Source of the DNA: Diploptera punctata
Taxonomy: Eukaryota > Arthropoda > Insecta > Blattodea > Blaberidae
Reading direction: 5' to 3'
Length of the DNA stretch: 64,000 nucleotides
Assembly: GCA_030220185.1 (NCBI GenBank)
Contig: JASPKZ010009646.1
Span: forward strand, 36,100-100,099
Part shown: positions 55,326-64,000 of the stretch, piece by piece
How positions within the stretch are numbered: the stretch's first letter is position 1
Layout of the letters: each line of letters starts with the position of its first letter
Notes under the pieces: model-generated
Databases searched by the model: none
Told to the model about the DNA's origin: nothing
Seen by the model: the letters and a program-made list of their open reading frames with translations, nothing else
Position numbers and translations under genes: made by a program

Positions 55326-56648
55326 AAGGGTGGACCGCTCGAATGGACCTAATTTCAATTGCTTGTTACTGGCAAACGGTTGAAGATAGAAACTTAAAAC
55401 AACGTTCATAGTACATAAAAACTCACCAAGTTTCGAATCCTGTCGGTAGATGGCACAAAGATACGTTTCTCGTTCTTAGATTTAATTGTTTGTGAAAATG
55501 GCGACTCCGCAGATGAAAGCGCAAGCTGTTTTGTGGTATGCGGAGTTTAAATCAATCATTAGAGTTCAAAGGGAGTTCCGGCGTGTGTTTAACCGTGATG
55601 CTCCAACTGCTAGAAGCATAAAGAAGTGGCGTGATACATTATTAGCTACAGGATCTGTGTTGAAGAAGCATGGTGGTGGTCGCAGAGCATCCGATGAAAT
55701 GGTAGCAAATGTTCAAGCCGCATTTGAGCGAAGCCCCCGGAAGTCATTAAGAAGAGCTTCGCGGGAACTTCAAATACCAAAATCGACATTACAACGGATT
55801 GTCCACAAACGCCTCAAACTGCACGCATATAAAGTGCAGTTAGTGCAACGTCTGGAGCCGAATGACATGCCGAAACGAGTGGAATTCGCCAATACGATGC
55901 TGGACCGTCTCGGCGCTGATCCTGACTTCATGACCAAGATTTTCTTCTCGGACGAAGCCACTTTCCATTTGTCAGGCAAGGTAAACCGGCATAATGTGCG
56001 GATCTGGGGATCGGAGAATCCTCACGCTATTCAAGAGCATGTTCGTGATAGTCCGAAGATGAATGTTTGGTGCAGTTTGTCACATAATAAGGTCATTGGA
56101 CCGTTTTTCTTCGCCGAGAAAACTGTTCGTGGTACCACATATCTTGACATGCTGGAGCAGTTCTTCTTTCCACAAATTGAACAACTGCAGCCTAACATCG
56201 TTTTCCAGCAAGATGGTGCTCCTCCCCACTGGTCCAATGAAGTTCGTACGACTTTGGACAACATTTTCCCTGGCCGTTGATTGGTAGGGGAGGACCAATC
56301 GCGTGGCCCCCGAGATCTCCCGATTTAACACCACTGGATTTCTTTCTCTGGGGCTATGTCAAAGATAAAGTTTACACCACCCCAGTCAAAGACCTTCGTG
56401 ATCTTCGTGAGCGCATCATAGAGGCTATTGAGAACATTCCAGAAGACATACTCCAACGTACTTGGCAAGAAATTGTTCATCGCTTTGATATCGTCACAGT
56501 GACTGCTGGGGCTCATATAGAGATGTGGTGATCTGGATATCAAACTTGGTGAGTTTTCTGTAATATGAACGTTGTTTTAAGTTTCTATCTTCAACCGTTT
56601 GCCAGTAACAAGCAATTGAAATTAGGTCCATTCGAGCGGTCCACCCTG
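55326..56648 (+). mobile_element. Mariner-like transposon, frameshifted copy
   Basis: 1323 bp, opposite orientation to 37080-38405 and nearly identical to it. The right end is followed by TA (56649). The left end has lost its first C, and the flanking dinucleotide is AG, so the duplication is damaged on that side. TIRs of about 108 bp remain. Confidence 0.93.
55486..56531 (+). pseudogene. Mariner-like transposase with one-base deletion
   Basis: The same 348-residue protein as 37199-38245 up to R264, where one G is missing (CCGTTGATTGG against CCGTTGGATTGG, at about 56278), giving an immediate TGA. The remaining frame (about 56277-56531) still encodes the last 84 residues, including the third catalytic D and FFLWGY. 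The truncated product keeps the DNA-binding region and two catalytic acids but lacks the third. Residue 147 is D instead of G. A truncated transposase can act as an inhibitor in some mariner systems; here that is speculation. Confidence 0.92.
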
Positions 56649-56756
56649 TATTACTACTACTACTACACGTGACTATACACCTATGGATTAGAAGTAAGCC
56701 CGAACGGCCGGACAGGCTCTATGCGATATGTGAGTATGTAAATGGAGGTCTAACCA

Positions 56757-56812
56757 ACTAATTCATTCGCTCACTCATTTACTAGCACTATCATACTAAA
56801 ACGTATAGGATA
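56757..56812 (-). mobile_element. LINE family A extreme 3' end
   Basis: Reverse orientation: ACTCATTTACTAGCACTATC, corresponding to the family end GATAGTGCCAGTGAG. Only about 50 bp. Confidence 0.55.
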
Positions 56813-56875
56813 CAAATATAAGAAATTATTAGCATTGTAGTATTCAATAAGAATTTTAAAAAATCATTACCATAA

Positions 56876-57437
56876 CACTGGTCGACAAGGTTTTCTTCAC
56901 AAGAAATCTGATTAGTGAATGTAGTGCATTTTTTCATATTGAATTCATATATGTAACCGTAGTCAGAATTTTTCGATCAGGCACAGTTTTTTTTTGTGAC
57001 AGCTACTTTTTAAAAATTGATTTTAGCATTCTCTTTGACCTGTCATAGGAATCTTTACCTTATATGTAGCGATTTTATTCAAGCTGTATTTAAGGGCTGA
57101 ATCTGATGAGCACGGTGAGCGTTTTCATCAGCAAATTTCCACAATGGAAAAGAGATACCAAGGTATGTGGAGTTCTAATATGCTGCAAACTACTGTTGGA
57201 ACAAGAAGAGAGATGTTCCAGATGCAAAATATGTCCGAAAATCACCATCTACCACTTTCTAGGTAAGTCAGAATGAGAGTTAGATGGATTTTATTAAAAA
57301 TCATAAAAAATGTAAATGAATATCACAGAAAACTCTTGCCTGATAGGAAAAAAACTGAAATTCATAATGAAAAATACTTCTAAAATCTCGTATTTTTATT
57401 CTTGTGAAAGAAAAAAGTTCATTTTTGTCGACCAGTG
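56876..57437 (+). mobile_element. CACTG-ended transposon, deletion derivative
   Basis: 562 bp. Both ends read CACTGGTCGACAA inward, with inverted similarity extending about 115 bp (blocks TTCACAAGAA, TTTTTCAT, ATCAGGCA). A 3-bp TAA duplication flanks it (56873-56875, 57438-57440). Inside is the last 53 or so codons of the same transposase family found at 31720-33419. The ends differ from CACTGGGGAACA after the first six bases, so this is a sister family rather than a copy of the 31438 element. Confidence 0.88.
57102..57262 (+). pseudogene. RAG1/CMC-like transposase C-terminal remnant
   Basis: The plus strand encodes SDEHGERFHQQISTMEKRYQ in one frame, with the candidate catalytic E in GERFHQ. 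After one shift near 57173 it continues NYCWNKKRDVPDAKY and ends at a TAG (57260-57262). The counterpart in the longer element reads EEQGERFHQELSTMEERY and MMADYCW. The catalytic aspartates and zinc pairs are deleted. Confidence 0.8.
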
Positions 57438-57449
57438 TAATTTGCGCAA

Positions 57450-57660
57450 ATTCATGGCCTTTAGGACACATTCTCATCTTACAACCCTATCTTGAACTTT
57501 TATTTCCCATGCATTTCCTGTAAAGTTCACCTCCCTCATATCGTGGTTACTGTTATTCTCTCACCTCATTCTAGGCCTACCTATTAGAATTTTCTCTCTG
57601 GTTTTCTTGGAAGTACTTATTGTCCCCTCTTTTATTCATCATTTGTATCATATATGTTAA
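57450..57660 (-). mobile_element. LINE family A 3' end, old
   Basis: Reverse orientation, readable on the minus strand as GRPRMR-ENNSNHDMREVNFT and preceded by a degraded KPERKF segment. It starts a few bases after the right TAA of the CACTG element. Confidence 0.7.
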
Positions 57661-58884
57661 CCATCTCTTAAATTATGTCAACATAATACCCTTTTTAATT
57701 GTAGTAGATCTAGTACGTCAATCATAATTTCAGTATTCTGACTGCGATAAAATATTGACGCTAAGTCAGTGACAATGAAGGTTGGTAACCCTTGGGATTA
57801 CACGTGACTGTATGTGATGCAGCTGTTTCTGATTTCCAGGTGGGCATCCTTTTCGCCGACTGACTGGAGAACAAAAATATAATAAAAATGAAACCTGGAT
57901 GGAAAAGCATTTTCATTTTGTATAAAGCAGCGTGGCACGAGAAGGGTTGTAAGGGGGGAATGAGTGAGAAGGGGGTTGTGTAGGGATCCAAAACGCTGTA
58001 AAATATTGAGCACTAGACCACGTGCAGGGCTGCCAGTGCTGCCAACAGAAAGCGAAACACTGCTCACGCATTACATTTTGCAAATTGATATTACAAATAA
58101 AAATACATATCTACACTACGTGCATCTCTCGGTCCTTAATAATAATAATAACAACAAAAAATAATTTTATTTTCTTGGCAGATTTAAGGAAACATTTATC
58201 CTCAAATCGGTTAGATAAATTTACAATAATTAGTATTAAAATTAAGTTACATGTTTTAAACAACATTTGTTATTAAATTCGTATAAGGACTTATTTCACT
58301 TATTCTGGCAGATTTAAGCACGTAAGATCCTCTACCAGTACAAATGAACAGCTGGCTGAAATGAAAGTGGCTGCTGTCTTAGACATTAAGATTCGTTAGA
58401 GTATTTTCGCTACTTCTCGGAGAAGACAATACTGTATGTTGTTGAATCACGGCCTGATGTGTCCTGACCACTACATAATTTTCGTCAAAACTTGAGAAGC
58501 TCACCCCCTCTCCACCACCGTCTCGAGGCAACTATCAGAGACACTTTGAAACCCCCTGCCATTTCCTTGTTTACAATGTTGTCGAATACTCTAAATACTG
58601 TAAATGGAGGTTCTCATATACTTAATCACAAACAAATAAGGAGAATATTTTACATTTGGTAGAATTCAAATACCTAGATATAATAATTACAAACAGAAAT
58701 GAGATGTAGAAAGAAATTAAGCATAGGCTCAACTCTGAAAAAAGGAATACAATAATGCATTACAGGACTCTTTACATCCTAACTTCTCTCAACAAATGTC
58801 GAACTAATGAAAAGTATAACGATTATTCTTCTTGCAGTACTATAAGGATGCGAAAAAATTACTTTTTACTTTATGGGAAGAAAA
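57661..58884. other. No gene recognised
   Basis: AT-rich intergenic. Short LINE-3'-end-like pieces (GGCAGATTTAAG) occur near 58170 and 58305. Confidence 0.45.
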
Positions 58885-59226
58885 AAATGACGAGTATTTG
58901 AAATAAAGTTCTTAGGAAAATGTTTTAACCAATGAGAGACGAACAGACAGATGAATGGAGAAAACTACGTAGGATCAAACTGGGGAAAATAAAAGTAAGA
59001 AGAACAGTTAAGTGTCGATGGACAGGGCATGTGCCACGAAAAGGAAATAGAAAAAAAAACATTTAGGAAAACCAGATGAAAAGCACCCAGTAGGCTGGCA
59101 AAAAATCAGTTGGAAGAATGATATTAACCATGATTATAGCGAATAATAGAAAAACTAACTCAGGGTAGGGACGTAGAGATAGTCTGTGAATGTCCGAGTT
59201 CGATAGTCCCAGTGAATTAGGAAGTA
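58885..59226 (+). mobile_element. LINE family A 3' end, decayed
   Basis: Plus strand from NKVLRKMF-type start to GATAGTCCCAGTGAATTAG. The GHVPRKGN segment and KPDEKHPVG are recognisable, and many stops are present. Confidence 0.8.
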
Positions 59227-59319
59227 ACAATTCTGATATATTTTGTCTGAAACATTGGGTTCTTATTCAACATTTTTTTTATCTGCGGCCCCTATGAAAA
59301 CTATATATATATATATATA

Positions 59320-60285
59320 TTGGTATTGCTTAAGACGTATGGGAATTAAGACTATAATAATTAAAGCTATACAAAATTTATATGACAATTGCATATCTAA
59401 AATTAAAATTATCAACGACTACGTTTAAAATATATGTACGTGAAATATTAAAGAATTGGAGGAGAAAATGTTCAAGCATGGAATTTCTATTTCAAACAAC
59501 AAAACTATTTACAACTTACATATTGCAGATGATCAATTGTTAATTGCACAAGATTATGAAGATTTAGAATATATGACTATAAAATTAATAGAAGAATATG
59601 AAAAATGGGGATTAATTTTGAACGTGAAAAAAACAAAATACTTATAAATTGGTGAACCAGAACAAAATTTAATTTTGGAGACTGGAGAAACAATAAAGTC
59701 TTATAGTGAGATCACAATCTAAGAATTAAAATAAATAATAATGAGAGTTATGAAGAGGAAATAAGAAATATAAATAATAAAGAAAAAATAGCAATTGCTT
59801 GCCTCGATGGAATATTGTGGGATAAAAATATAAGTAATAAAAATAAAATGAATATATATCATACAATTGTTAAAAGCATCATTACTTATGGAGCAGAACT
59901 TTGGCCATTAACAACAAAAACAAATAAGTATCTTTTGGCAACGGAAATGGATTTTATACGAAGGGGAACAAGAATTTCAAGAAGAGAAAAAAATTAGGAA
60001 CTCAGTTATAATGGAGAAAATGAGGATTGAAAACACTATTTTAGATTATACAAAAACTCAGCAATTAAGATGGTACAGACATGTCCAGCGAATGGAAGAG
60101 GATCGCCTACCAAAATCTGTTTTAGAATGGAAACCTGAGGGAAGACGAGGCAGAGGAAGACCTAAAACCTCCTGGAGTCAGGCAATATATTTATACATGA
60201 AGGAGAAACATCTACAACCAGGAGATTGGATGGACCGACAAAGTTGGCTATTAGGAATCGGACGATGTCAAATACATTAATCAAC
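59320..60285 (+). pseudogene. LINE ORF2 with RT motif C, decayed
   Basis: Order of recognisable plus-strand pieces: LYDNCISKIK (before motif B, which is lost), IADDQLLIAQDYEDLEYM (RT motif C with both acids, near 59528), EYEKWGLILNVKKTKYL, a gap, ITYGAELWPLTTKTNKYLL, ATEMDFIRRGTRISRREK, LRWYRHVQRMEEDRLPKS and GRRGRGRPKTSW, ending at GRCQIH. It is related to the minus-strand LINE at 39524-40648 but more degraded, with at least four stops or shifts. Confidence 0.85.
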
Positions 60286-60763
60286 CGATGAAATACAATC
60301 TATCTATATATAGTGGTTTAATTTACATCCTGCAAAACAACGTTATTCTCAATATATCTAGAAATTTTAAAAGGGAAAACTAGATGTCTAAAGGTCTAAT
60401 CTATAATCCCATTAACACTCTGTTGGCGATTATTTACTCTGATAGTTTCGTTAAATTAATCTCAAATTTAATTGAACTATGAACCGTAATCAGAAATTTC
60501 TTCAGCTTGGATGTGAACTCATGAATCCTAGGATCAAATGGTCATCACGACATCCAATAATCCCCCTTGAGGAGTAATCCTGGTGGATGTTTAATACAGT
60601 CTGAACTGGGCAGATAATGGTGGACACTTTGTCAAGGCGGTGCCAGGGATTTATATTCAATTATGAGTGACGTGCAGGGATGGTATCCAGGTGCACTGAT
60701 GCGAGAGGGAGAATAGAGCTAGGGGATTCACCGGCCAAGCAGCCTGCTGTACGCTCTGCCCAA

Positions 60764-60766
<3 letters not shown>
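60286..60766. other. No gene recognised
   Basis: Intergenic sequence. Confidence 0.45.

Positions 60767-60808
<42 letters not shown>
60767..60808. repeat. (AC)n microsatellite
   Basis: Twenty-one AC units. Confidence 0.97.
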
Positions 60809-60811
<3 letters not shown>

Positions 60812-60869
60812 TTCACCAACATAAAACAATCTCGAGGGCAATAATTATGACATAAGACACAATCGAAAA

Positions 60870-61015
60870 TATGAATAACTCACTGCCACTATCGAACCCA
60901 TAGGTTCATGGCCGTGCGGACATAAGCTCCTCACACATCCATATCCTAAGCTAATGTTTTCAAATCATCCCCTTTATAATCTACTTTACTCAAATCATAG
61001 CCAATGTTTTCTCCC
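60870..61015 (-). mobile_element. LINE family A 3' end, short
   Basis: Reverse orientation, CTCACTGCCACTATCGAACC then the final coding segment (DLSKVDYKGDDLK-like). Confidence 0.82.
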
Positions 61016-61060
61016 AATCACAACCATAATTATTTTCTTTTCTCATTTAAATAAATAAAT

Positions 61061-61332
61061 ATCCTCAACTCGTGTCCAACTTGGTGTCGGGTCCAGGGAT
61101 GAGATGACATGAGCCCCAATATATTACGATCTGTGAATAACCACGCCTGACGTACCATCACAGGGGCAGATGAATGAAATGAAATTGTGGCAGGGGAAAC
61201 GGGAGATCTCAAGAAAAACCTGCTCAAGCTCAGTTTCGTCCACCACGAAACCCACATGGAGTGATGACACTCGATCTCGGGATACCAGCTGTGAGAGGCG
61301 AGCGTCTAACCGCTTGCGCCACGGAGCCGCTC
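61061..61332 (-). mobile_element. SINE family 5
   Basis: tRNA-like head at the right on the minus strand, GGCTCCGTGGCGCAAGCGG with A box. The B-box region is degraded (CGAGATCGAGTG). The body shares CCACATGGAGTGATG and AAGAAAAACCTGC with 13488-13799. Confidence 0.8.
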
Positions 61333-61804
61333 TAATTTTATAAATGTAACTAAATTAATATTACATTACATTGAATTTAATATTTCATGACAAGCCATTT
61401 GTAGGCAATGATTAACACATGTAAAGAGAAAAATTTGCATCAACGTGTAAAGCTGGAGATCTTGGATTCAAATCCCGGCTAAGGTGCAAACATTTTTTTT
61501 TCTTTTAGTTATGTTAAATATTACATTATCATATGTATTATATTTAGTTCGCAATGTTTTATTCACAAATAATATACTGATTGCATTAATTAGATCACGG
61601 CATTACTTTTCAAATATTACAAGAAACTGCTCTATATCTGACAAGGAACTAATTCTAAGTTATTTTAAAAATAAAATTATAACTGATAATACGATGCCAT
61701 CGAATGGAGTAAAAACTGGACACTTTTTGAGGTTTTCACTATTTTTTAAAATTCAAACGAAAGTAGCTTAGAATTTATAAACTTTTTGTAGATCTCAACT
61801 TTTA
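61333..61804. other. No gene; possible SINE remnant near 61422-61500
   Basis: GGATTCAAATCCCGGC at about 61464 resembles a B box on the plus strand, followed by a T run. No second copy is available. The 95-codon open frame from 61484 has no recognisable domain. Confidence 0.45.
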
Positions 61805-61985
61805 AGTTAGGAGCTAAAGAAGATAGACCAATGGACGGGAGAAGAACAAGAGGAAGACCAGCCAAGAGATAGATAGTGGATGTACATCCAATACGTCTTT
61901 CTACGAGGAGTGATTTTGGAAATAAATAGGATGAAAATCCTACAAATTATGAATAAGAAGAGAGAAGAAGAACTTTTAAGTACTG
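61805..61985 (+). mobile_element. LINE 3' end with (GAA)n tail
   Basis: Encodes AKEDRPMDGRRTRGRPAKR, then the 3' end TGATTTTGGAAATAAATAGG and a short AGAAGAAG tail. The same family as 48605 and 51120-51360. Confidence 0.8.
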
Positions 61986-62606
61986 ATTTAAAAAAATATC
62001 CGCTTAAATAATAGGATATTAATTGTTTAACACGAAGTTACCACTTCAGACGTCATTTAAAATGTCAAAACAATAATATTAAGCTCATTCGATGTAAAGT
62101 ATTTCTATAAAATCACTTATAAAATTGCAACAGTACATTAATAGCAAACGAAAATGTTATCAATAAATATAAAAAATAATCATCGCAAATCTCAATAAAA
62201 TTTCTGATCATTAGCAGAAAAGAAAATAATTTCATAAATTGTTGTTTACTCAACGTTAAAGACTGCATATGAATTATTTTTATACCAATTTTAACTTGCG
62301 TTTTTTGATCTTGAAGATCACACTTGAATTTATTTTACACGTTGTTTTGAAGATCTGAGGAACGACGGAAATAACATTTTCGACAACTTTCACATTAACT
62401 TTACTCAACAAAACAATGCAGTAAACAGTTTAATAGTAGAATGATACACAGTGGTGGGAGTACGATGTTTGCCATACGTTTAAAACCATCCAATATGAAA
62501 GGGAACTTCTAAAAGAAACATAACATTATAAAAAGACAGAAAGCCTGCAATATACAATATTTTGGATATTAAACTGTCTATAAAGAAGAATTAACAAATA
62601 AGAGCT
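61986..62606. other. No gene recognised
   Basis: AT-rich intergenic DNA. Confidence 0.5.
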
Positions 62607-62618
62607 AAAATGCAATTA

Positions 62619-62919
62619 AAAGTAAAGTGATCCCACAACAGGCCCGGAGGCCCTTGGGGTAGTAGGAGGTTAAGGCTCCCACTTTTTCTAGACAATCAGC
62701 ACTTTATGTCAGCCGGGTTGTCAGCCCTGCGTGACGGCCGCCTTTACCCCAGAACAAGCGTCTGGTACTCATTTCCGTTAGAGGCTGAGTCGACCCCAGG
62801 GCCATAGTGCCGCCAGAGGGTTTGGGCCAGTTTAAAAATCCTGACCCCAACGGGACTTGAACCCTCGACCCTCCGGCTTGTAGCTCAGTGCCTTAACCAC
62901 TACGCTACGGCGTGCCCCC
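62619..62919 (-). mobile_element. SINE family 2, full length, recent
   Basis: Reference copy of the family: head GGGGGCACGCCGTAGCGTAG on the minus strand with consensus B box GGTTCAAGTCC, tail CTTTACTTTT-type at the left. A perfect 12-bp duplication AAAATGCAATTA lies on both sides (62607-62618 and 62920-62931). Confidence 0.93.
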
Positions 62920-62931
62920 AAAATGCAATTA

Positions 62932-63357
62932 GAATTCCTAATGATCAGGTACCTGTGTGTAATAATTTTAATTATTCATAAATAATACAACCCTCCTCCA
63001 AGTTTATCTAGGAACTAACATTCTAGAATTTGAATGTTACTTGATTCAAAGGATCACGATTGGTTTTTTTTTCTTCCCATCAGTTCTATCCAACAAGTTA
63101 AGGTAGGATTTGAACGTAAACAAAGCAGTAATTTAAAATAGATTCATGGTGGAGTGTGATACGAACAAAGTGCACCTCCATAGCAATCACTCACCCAAAC
63201 TAATTCACATAGACTAAATTGTAGCTTACATCAAATAAGCTATTTTTCCGAGTGGATACAATAAAAATTAAAACATAAAAAAGCCATACTAACAAATTAG
63301 CCTCTAAATATCTAGTTCTGCATTGGCAAAAATAAAATATCCTTTCCTCTTTTTTTT
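62932..63357. other. No gene recognised
   Basis: Intergenic, AT-rich. Confidence 0.5.
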
Positions 63358-64000
63358 CTCTCTCTCTCTCTCTATCTATATGCTATCTATCTGTCTGTCT
63401 GTCTGTATCTGTCTGTATCTGTCTGTCTGTATCTGTCTGTCTGTATCTGTCTGTCTGTATCTGTCTGTCTGTATCTGTCTGTCTGTATCTGTCTGTCTGT
63501 ATCTGTCTGTCTGTATCTGTCTGTCTGTATCTGTCTGTCTGTATCTGTCTGTCTGTATCTGTCTGTCTGTATCTGTCTGTCTGTATCTGTCTGTCTGTAT
63601 CTGTCTGTCTGTATCTGTCTGTCTGTATCTGTCTGTCTGTATCTGTCTGTCTGTATCTGTCTGTCTGTATCTGTCTGTCTGTATCTGTCTGTCTGTATCT
63701 GTCTGTCTGATCTGTGTGTGTCTATCTGTATCTGTCTATCTGTATCTGTCTATCTGTATCTGTCTATCTGTATCTGTCTATCTGTATCTGTCTATCTGTA
63801 TCTGTCTATCTGTATCTGTCTGTCTGTATCTGTCTGTCTGTATCTGTCTGTCTGTATCTGTCTGTCTGTATCTGTCTGTCTGTATCTGTCTGTCTGTATC
63901 TGTCTGTCTGTATCTGTCTGTCTGTATCTGTCTGTCTGTATCTGTCGTCTGTATCTGTCTGTCTGTATCTGTCTGTCTGTATCTGTCTGTCTGTATCTGT
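63358..64000. repeat. Tandem array, 14-bp period, continuing past the window
   Basis: After a short CT run, the unit TCTGTCTGTCTGTA repeats from about 63389 to the end. At about 63706-63815 a block uses TCTGTCTATCTGTA units after a TGTGTGTCTATC interruption, and the main unit then returns. One unit near 63945 has lost a base. Confidence 0.97.

Noticed and set aside
62841..62919. A tRNA gene
   Set aside because: A and B boxes are present, but the acceptor and anticodon stems do not form, and the sequence is the head of a SINE with a target duplication. The same reasoning rejects tRNA calls at 330-404, 12140-12217, 29380-29456, 36423-36495 and 61260-61332.
63389..64000. A CRISPR-like array
   Set aside because: The units are contiguous 14-bp repeats with no spacers, in eukaryotic DNA.

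Overview
This is a 64 kb stretch of AT-rich animal nuclear DNA with no recognisable host gene. It is built almost entirely from transposable elements of many ages, plus long microsatellites. The element set (tRNA-headed SINEs, thirteen or more copies of one LINE tail encoding a GNERRAWKLLVGKPEG-type C-terminus, mariner-like, Penelope-like and CACTG-ended DNA transposons, huge (AAT)n and (AGT)n tracts) points to an insect. From memory of that LINE C-terminus I favour a cockroach (Blattodea, perhaps Periplaneta americana); this is inference and was not searched.

Layout. 0-13 kb: SINEs (94-404, 1641-1977, 11833-12217), a Penelope-like endonuclease with an inverted terminal copy (7268-7867), a SINE/LINE chimera inside one target duplication (6999-7223), a small TIR element (9078-9512) and a LINE tail (9714-10275). 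13-26 kb: LINE tails and SINEs in both orientations, broken up by microsatellites. 27-31 kb: fold-back elements, a short tandem array and LINE tails. 31438-33695: a nearly complete but frameshifted DNA transposon with CACTG termini, whose protein has the residue layout of RAG1/CMC-type DDE transposases. 35-41 kb: a TTAA element, a full-length SINE, an intact mariner-like transposon (37080-38405) and a reverse-transcriptase LINE (39524-40648). 41-55 kb: more LINE tails, two large inverted repeats carrying hammerhead-like motifs (47131-47644, 52631-52961) and a duplicated transposase tail (54097-54660). 55-64 kb: a second mariner-like copy (55326-56648) with a single-base frameshift, a deletion derivative of a CACTG element (56876-57437), a decayed RT LINE (59320-60285), a fresh SINE (62619-62919) and a 14-bp-period array that runs off the window end.

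How the parts relate. Nearly all LINE copies are 3' ends only, as expected from 5' truncation during target-primed reverse transcription. The SINEs have no protein and must borrow a LINE enzyme; the 6999-7223 chimera suggests that LINE family A, or an enzyme that also accepts its RNA, mobilises SINE family 2. The two mariner-like copies are nearly identical, so that family moved recently. Names such as LINE A or SINE 2 are local labels for this window.

Most interesting observations: (1) six hammerhead-ribozyme-like motifs at four loci whose helices differ in sequence but keep pairing, one of them just downstream of a Penelope endonuclease; (2) two related CACTG-ended transposons with 3-bp TTA/TAA duplications encoding a RAG1/CMC-like DDE protein; (3) a two-template retrotransposition product with a perfect 12-bp target duplication.
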